From: a virus
Length of the DNA stretch: 25,807 nucleotides
Direction: 5' to 3' (one strand)
Virus record (IMG/VR): IMGVR_UViG_3300035698_018660
Location: 1-25,807 of that record
Shown: positions 22,782 to 25,807 of the stretch, in pieces
Layout of the letters: the number at the start of each line of letters is the position of its first letter
Numbering within the stretch: position 1 is the first letter of the stretch
Translations under genes and position numbers: made by a program
Notes under the pieces: model-generated
Seen by the model: only the letters and a program-made list of their open reading frames with translations
Databases searched by the model: none
What the model was told of the DNA's origin: nothing

Positions 22782-22787
22782 TACATT

Positions 22788-22931
22788 GTGATAAATTTGC
22801 AGTATAAAGAACAAATAAAAATATTTATAGATCAAGAAATTTCTGAAGATGAAATAATTTTAATTTATGCTCCGGTGATGAGCAGTTTTGATACACAACA
22901 AATAATTTATGAAATTAAAAAAAGTCATTAA
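22788..22931 (+). CDS. Small early protein, 47 residues, GTG start
   Basis: It begins at a GTG placed six bases after TATAAT, which suggests a leaderless start. It reads (M)INLQYKEQIKIFIDQEISED, then EIILIYAPVMSSFDTQQIIY and a basic end (EIKKSH); acidic, likely a small alpha/beta fold. It overlaps the next small gene by 23 bases. No family is recognised. First position in an early operon is common for host takeover or regulatory proteins, but nothing in the sequence proves it. Confidence 0.5.
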   Translation: MINLQYKEQIKIFIDQEISEDEIILIYAPVMSSFDTQQIIYEIKKSH

Positions 22932-22998
22932 ATCATTTGTTGCGTACTCAATAATATTTATTATACTTTGTTTTTGTGCTTCACTTGCATTAAATTAA
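22909..22998 (+). CDS. 29-residue membrane peptide
   Basis: A basic start (MKLKKVIK) followed by one hydrophobic segment (AYSIIFIILCFCASLAL, residues 12-28) with two Cys. It overlaps the end of the 47-residue gene and ends one base before the next ATG, and this packing favours a real gene. Alternatively its C-x-C region makes it look like a truncated lipoprotein signal. A small early membrane peptide could block superinfection or act as a toxin; unproven. Confidence 0.5.
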   Translation: MKLKKVIKSFVAYSIIFIILCFCASLALN

Positions 22999-22999
22999 T

Positions 23000-23260
23000 A
23001 TGAAAAAAATTTGGAACGATAAAGAAGGAGTTGTTATGGACACATTTGAAGATGTTCAAAATATAGCTCTCTATCAACATGGTGGAGTTTATTTTGAGAT
23101 CATAAAAGAAAATGAATCTGAAACATTATATGTTGGATGGGTTGATGAATATGGTTTTGATAAAGTTTTTGAAAAAAGAGCAAAAAGAGAAGACTTTATA
23201 AATATACCAATTGAAGAGATGGTGAAATTTATCACTTCATTTAAAGATGAAAAATATTAA
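23000..23260 (+). CDS. Hypothetical early protein, 86 residues
   Basis: An acidic, soluble protein with aromatic-rich strands (LYQHGGVYFEIIKE; ETLYVGWVDEYGF) and a C-terminal helix (IPIEEMVKFITSFK). I use the ATG at 23000, one base after the preceding stop; an internal ATG at 23036 is possible. Its stop overlaps the helicase start (TAATG), so the two are translationally coupled, and it may be a helicase partner. No family is recognised. Confidence 0.65.
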   Translation: MKKIWNDKEGVVMDTFEDVQNIALYQHGGVYFEIIKENESETLYVGWVDEYGFDKVFEKRAKREDFINIPIEEMVKFITSFKDEKY

Positions 23261-24519
23261 TGTTATATAAGCATCAAAAAGAAATAGTTGATCAAGATGT
23301 AAAAAAAACTGGGTTGTGGCTCGGCACAGGATCTGGAAAAACAAGGACAGCTCTTGCAATGGCAAAAGGAAAGACACTTGTGATTTGTCCGAAGACTCAA
23401 AAAGAAGATCAGAACTGGGAGCGTGAAGCCAAAGAAATGGGAATTGAGATTGATCTAACAGTAATTGGAAAAGAAGCTTTCAGAAGAGATTATTTAACTC
23501 TTGGAAAATTTGACACAATTATAAACGATGAAGCTCACACATGCTTAGGAGTCACTCCATCAATTCACTACAAAAACAAAATGCCACGACCAAAGGCGAG
23601 TCAGCTTTTTTATGCACTGAAAGAATATATAACAAAACATAATCCAGAAAGAATTTATTTAGTAACAGCGACCATTGTAAAAAGTCCGATGACTGTTTGG
23701 GGAGCAGGTGTGATTTTAGGACAGTGGTCTGCAAACATTGATAGCTTCTATAAATTCAGAAGTATTTTTTATGTGAAACTGCCAATGATTGGAAGAGAAG
23801 TTTTTACAGCAAAATCAGATAAAGAAACAAAAGAACGGCTCGGCAAGCTTGTTAGAAAAATTGGATTTGTTGGAAGGCTCGAAGATTATTTTGATGTTCC
23901 GGAGCAAACTTATAAAAATGTTTTCATTGATCTAACAAAGGAACAAGTCACAGCAATCAAAGATGTCAAAATAGAATATCCAGATCCGATTGTGGCCATT
24001 GGAAAAATCAATCAAGTGGAAAATGGAATTCTTGCTGGTGATGAATATAATAAAGAAAAAACATTTACAGAGAATAAGACTGAGAAGATTTTAGAATATG
24101 CAGAAGAGTTTCCAAAAATGATCGTGTTTGTAAAATACACACAGCAAATAAATAACCTTGAAAGAAATCTCTTAAAGGCAAAGAAAAAAGTTTACACCTT
24201 AACTGGAAAAACTAATCATCGTGGAGAATTGTTGGCCATGCTAAAAAAGTCAGACGAGTATGTTTTGATTGTGCAGGCTCAAATCTCGGCAGGTTGGGAG
24301 CTTCCAGATTGTCCGGTAATGATTTTTGCTTCGAGAACTTATTCATTCGTTGACTATGATCAAGCTATTGGAAGAATTTTGAGATCAAATAAATTGAAGA
24401 AGAATCTCTATATAACATTAATTGCAAAGAGTCAGATTGATCTTGCGATTGAGGATGCATTGGTAAATAAAAAGGATTTTAATGAAAAGATATATGTAGA
24501 TAAAAATTTGCGTGCATAA
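23260..24519 (+). CDS. Superfamily 2 DEAH-box helicase
   Basis: 419 residues. Motif I GTGSGKT (22-28), an LVICPK strand (Ia, 40-45), DEAH (90-93, motif II), TAT (136-138, motif III), IVFVKYTQQ (motif IV region), SAGWELP and YDQAIGRILR (366-375, motif VI with its arginines). It is short, close to a bare two-RecA-domain core, as in phage UvsW-like or SNF2-like helicases. Likely roles are remodelling branched or R-loop DNA in replication or recombination. It lies in the early rightward operon, coupled to the small gene before it. No nuclease or primase domain is attached. The last codons (NLRA) overlap a TTGCGTGC promoter motif. Confidence 0.88.
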   Translation: MLYKHQKEIVDQDVKKTGLWLGTGSGKTRTALAMAKGKTLVICPKTQKEDQNWEREAKEMGIEIDLTVIGKEAFRRDYLTLGKFDTIINDEAHTCLGVTPSIHYKNKMPRPKASQLFYALKEYITKHNPERIYLVTATIVKSPMTVWGAGVILGQWSANIDSFYKFRSIFYVKLPMIGREVFTAKSDKETKERLGKLVRKIGFVGRLEDYFDVPEQTYKNVFIDLTKEQVTAIKDVKIEYPDPIVAIGKINQVENGILAGDEYNKEKTFTENKTEKILEYAEEFPKMIVFVKYTQQINNLERNLLKAKKKVYTLTGKTNHRGELLAMLKKSDEYVLIVQAQISAGWELPDCPVMIFASRTYSFVDYDQAIGRILRSNKLKKNLYITLIAKSQIDLAIEDALVNKKDFNEKIYVDKNLRA

Positions 24520-24536
24520 GTAATTTTATATATACT
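24508..24536 (+). promoter_or_regulatory. Rightward promoter for the small-gene run
   Basis: TTGCGT (24508-24513, part of TTGCGTGC), 17-bp spacer, TATACT (24531-24536), eight bases before the ATG at 24545. The -35 lies in the last codons of the helicase gene. Confidence 0.6.
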
Positions 24537-24544
24537 TAAAAAGT

Positions 24545-24670
24545 ATGAAAAATAAAATTACATTAGAAGAAAAACTAGAAAAAGAAAGAAACGAGTACGA
24601 AGACAACACTCTTAACAATAACGAATACGACCAAGACGATTGCGTCGACCATTTACCAACTTACGAATAA
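24545..24670 (+). CDS. Small acidic protein, 41 residues
   Basis: A short ORF right after a promoter. It is very acidic and Asn/Glu-rich: EEKLEKERNEYEDNTLNNNE, then YDQDDCVDHLPTYE. It probably lacks a fixed fold beyond an N-terminal helix. DNA-mimic inhibitors are often this acidic and small, but no specific family fits, so this remains a guess. It is followed closely by another small gene. Confidence 0.5.
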   Translation: MKNKITLEEKLEKERNEYEDNTLNNNEYDQDDCVDHLPTYE

Positions 24671-24676
24671 AATAAC

Positions 24677-24853
24677 ATGCAAACAAAACAAGAAATAAAA
24701 GACGAATATAAGAAAATAGAAGCACCTGCTTGGGCTGAATACTGGAAAATCAAAGACTCTGCTATGGCTAAATACTTGAAAATCCAACAAATTGCTTGGG
24801 CTGAAAAAAATAGAAAACTAAAGGAGTTAGACGAAAAAGTATCAACTAATTAA
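24677..24853 (+). CDS. Small repeat protein, 58 residues
   Basis: The core repeats an 11-residue-like unit: APAWAEYWKIK, DSAMAKYLKIQ, and a partial QIAWAEKN. Such 'PAWAEYxKI' units occur in phage proteins of unknown role and form amphipathic helices. The ends are charged (MQTKQEIKDEYKKIE; RKLKELDEKVSTN). Repeat number often varies in relatives. It lies six bases after the previous gene. Confidence 0.6.
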   Translation: MQTKQEIKDEYKKIEAPAWAEYWKIKDSAMAKYLKIQQIAWAEKNRKLKELDEKVSTN

Positions 24854-24859
24854 ATAATT

Positions 24860-25006
24860 ATGAAAGACTTTAATAAAGAATCAGAAATAAAACACATACT
24901 AAAACAAAGACGAAACGACAAAAGAGCAGTAGCACTTACATACATATTCTTAGGATTTGCTTTTGGGTACTTCCTAGCTCACTTTCTTGTTTACTTAATT
25001 AAATAG
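24860..25006 (+). CDS. Small membrane protein, 48 residues
   Basis: A charged N-terminal half (MKDFNKESEIKHILKQRRND) followed by one membrane segment, residues 24-46 (ALTYIFLGFAFGYFLAHFLV, in part), ending LIK. By the positive-inside rule the basic end is cytoplasmic. It ends with TAG, two bases before the next ATG. Function unknown. Confidence 0.6.
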   Translation: MKDFNKESEIKHILKQRRNDKRAVALTYIFLGFAFGYFLAHFLVYLIK

Positions 25007-25008
25007 AT

Positions 25009-25338
25009 ATGAAAAACTACACAGAAAGACGATTGGAAGAGTTTGATGAGAAGTCAGTGACTTTATTTACACGAAATGGGTTGGCTGTTTTACTTGATTA
25101 TCCCCCACACGATATGGTTTTAGATGAGGGTAAAGTAAGGGATTTCCTCTCCACCTCAATCGCACAAGCCGAGAAAGAGATGTACATACAAGGTTTCAAA
25201 GATGGGTTTGAACACTCTACAGAAAGCTTTAATGGAGAATACACACACCCAGATGTACCCAAAGACTTTCTTGAAAAAGATGCTAAGGAAGCACTAGACC
25301 TCCTATTCTCCCTAAACAAAGAGATTAACAATAAATAA
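25009..25338 (+). CDS. Hypothetical protein, 109 residues
   Basis: Opens MKNYTERRLEEFDEKSV and contains VRDFLSTSIAQAEKEMYIQG (about 43-62), then acidic, helical sequence to the end. The TERRLEE and LSTSIAQ(A/S)E segments are repeated in the next gene, so the two share modules. No catalytic motif is seen. The stop is followed in five bases by the next ATG. Confidence 0.65.
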   Translation: MKNYTERRLEEFDEKSVTLFTRNGLAVLLDYPPHDMVLDEGKVRDFLSTSIAQAEKEMYIQGFKDGFEHSTESFNGEYTHPDVPKDFLEKDAKEALDLLFSLNKEINNK

Positions 25339-25343
25339 CTAAT

Positions 25344-25807
25344 ATGACAAACACAGAAAGACGATTAGAAGAGCAAATAGAAGAATGGAAAAAAGAAATT
25401 GGAGAAATTCCTGAAAACACCTGTACAAGTATTGACGGTGTAATTAAAGATATAGAAAAATATGTTGATGAAGTTGAAAATCTACGAATAAATGCTTGGA
25501 AATACGAAAGTGCAGAGGAGTTAGGAAAAGACTTACCCGATATTGGTTGGTCTGGCTTAACATCAGATCTAGATGGAAAACTTCGTGAAGATAATGAGAG
25601 ACTCCGAGAACTTGGAATATTTTGGTATGAAAAATGTAAGGAGCTATCTACATCAATCGCACAATCCGAGCAGGAGATTTTAAAAAAGCTAGGAGATAAA
25701 TGGAGTTTAGCGAGATTTATGCACGAGAAGTATGAGCAGTATGCCTTTATTTTTGGATGGGACACTCAAGAGAAAACTAAGGTTGAGTTTGACAATTTGC
25801 CAGAAGA
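25344..25807 (+). CDS. Hypothetical protein, cut by the window edge
   Basis: At least 154 residues, without a stop. It opens MTNTERRLEEQIEEWKKEIG, with a helical, charged middle, then ELSTSIAQSEQEIL, and a C-terminal module DKWSLARFMHEKYEQYAFIF followed by GWDTQEKTKVEF and DNLPEE. The last module (WSLARFMHEKYE ... GW.TQ.KT.V.FDDLPEE) is a familiar domain of unknown function in phage and mobile element proteins, usually near the end of a protein. The gene probably ends shortly after the window. Confidence 0.7.
   Translation, partial: MTNTERRLEEQIEEWKKEIGEIPENTCTSIDGVIKDIEKYVDEVENLRINAWKYESAEELGKDLPDIGWSGLTSDLDGKLREDNERLRELGIFWYEKCKELSTSIAQSEQEILKKLGDKWSLARFMHEKYEQYAFIFGWDTQEKTKVEFDNLPE

Larger units (their letters stand above)
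22702..22787. other. Divergent control region with DnaA box and two 14-bp repeats; candidate origin
   Basis: TTTTAGCACGCAAA occurs at 22710-22723 and 22759-22772. Between them lies the 16-base AAATGTGGATAACTTT (22735-22750) holding a perfect DnaA box (22738-22746), next to AACGCAAA, a partial third repeat. The region is AT-rich and separates the primase operon from the early rightward genes. Divergent replication genes, repeats and a DnaA box are typical of origins, but the region is short. Confidence 0.5.

Noticed and set aside
1-25807. Alternative genetic code (UGA recoded), as in some Patescibacteria hosts
   Set aside because: Long genes read through without in-frame TGA, and TGA acts as the stop of the primase gene; the standard code fits.
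1-25807. tRNA genes
   Set aside because: I found no cloverleaf-like sequence with a recognisable T-loop (GGTTCGAAT type) by eye; a tRNAscan run on the full genome would settle it.

Overview
The window is a piece of an AT-rich, podovirus-like tailed phage (or prophage) genome. The minus strand carries a complete morphogenesis order: small terminase, large terminase, portal, scaffold, HK97-fold major capsid protein, head-tail adaptor, receptor/fibre proteins, a nozzle-like tail protein and ejected internal virion proteins. There is no tape-measure gene, no sheath and no baseplate set, which argues for a short tail. I see no integrase, repressor, DNA polymerase or RNA polymerase; the right edge cuts a gene, so the genome continues.

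Layout. 1-218: possible end of a rightward unit with a terminator. 219-2408 (-): lysis block of three small membrane proteins, a papain-like peptidase with a wall-binding domain, and a secreted lysozyme-fold enzyme. 2424-2527: face-to-face promoter signals and a 27-residue membrane peptide (+). 2575-3730 (-): four small genes of unknown role with their own promoter and terminator. 3839-19113 (-): virion and packaging genes, divided by internal promoters. 19204-19299: a dense cluster of palindromes between divergent units. 19300-19812 (+): a degenerate HNH-like gene ending in a bidirectional terminator. 19895-22701 (-): replication block with a zinc-finger protein, an AAA-type ATPase, an unknown gene and a primase. 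22702-22787: divergent control region with a perfect DnaA box between two 14-bp repeats, a candidate origin. 22788-25807 (+): early-type operon with a DEAH-box helicase and many tiny genes.

Expression. Almost no gene has a Shine-Dalgarno sequence. Several starts lie 6-8 bases after a -10 box, so those mRNAs are probably leaderless; others follow a TTAATTAA-like stretch. Four minus-strand promoters share an extended -10 (TGGTATAAT), three of them with a TTGACA-like box exactly 15 bp upstream. The host cannot be named. The missing ribosome binding sites and low GC fit Bacteroidota or Patescibacteria-type hosts, but the TATAAT boxes argue against the usual Bacteroidota -7 element (TAnnTTTG). The genetic code appears standard.

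Most notable: a primase whose CHC2 zinc domain sits at the C-terminus behind the TOPRIM domain, the reverse of DnaG; a large ejected-type virion protein ending in a zeta-toxin-like kinase domain; a 16-bp sequence with a perfect DnaA box present at two distant control regions; and the palindrome cluster upstream of the small terminase gene.
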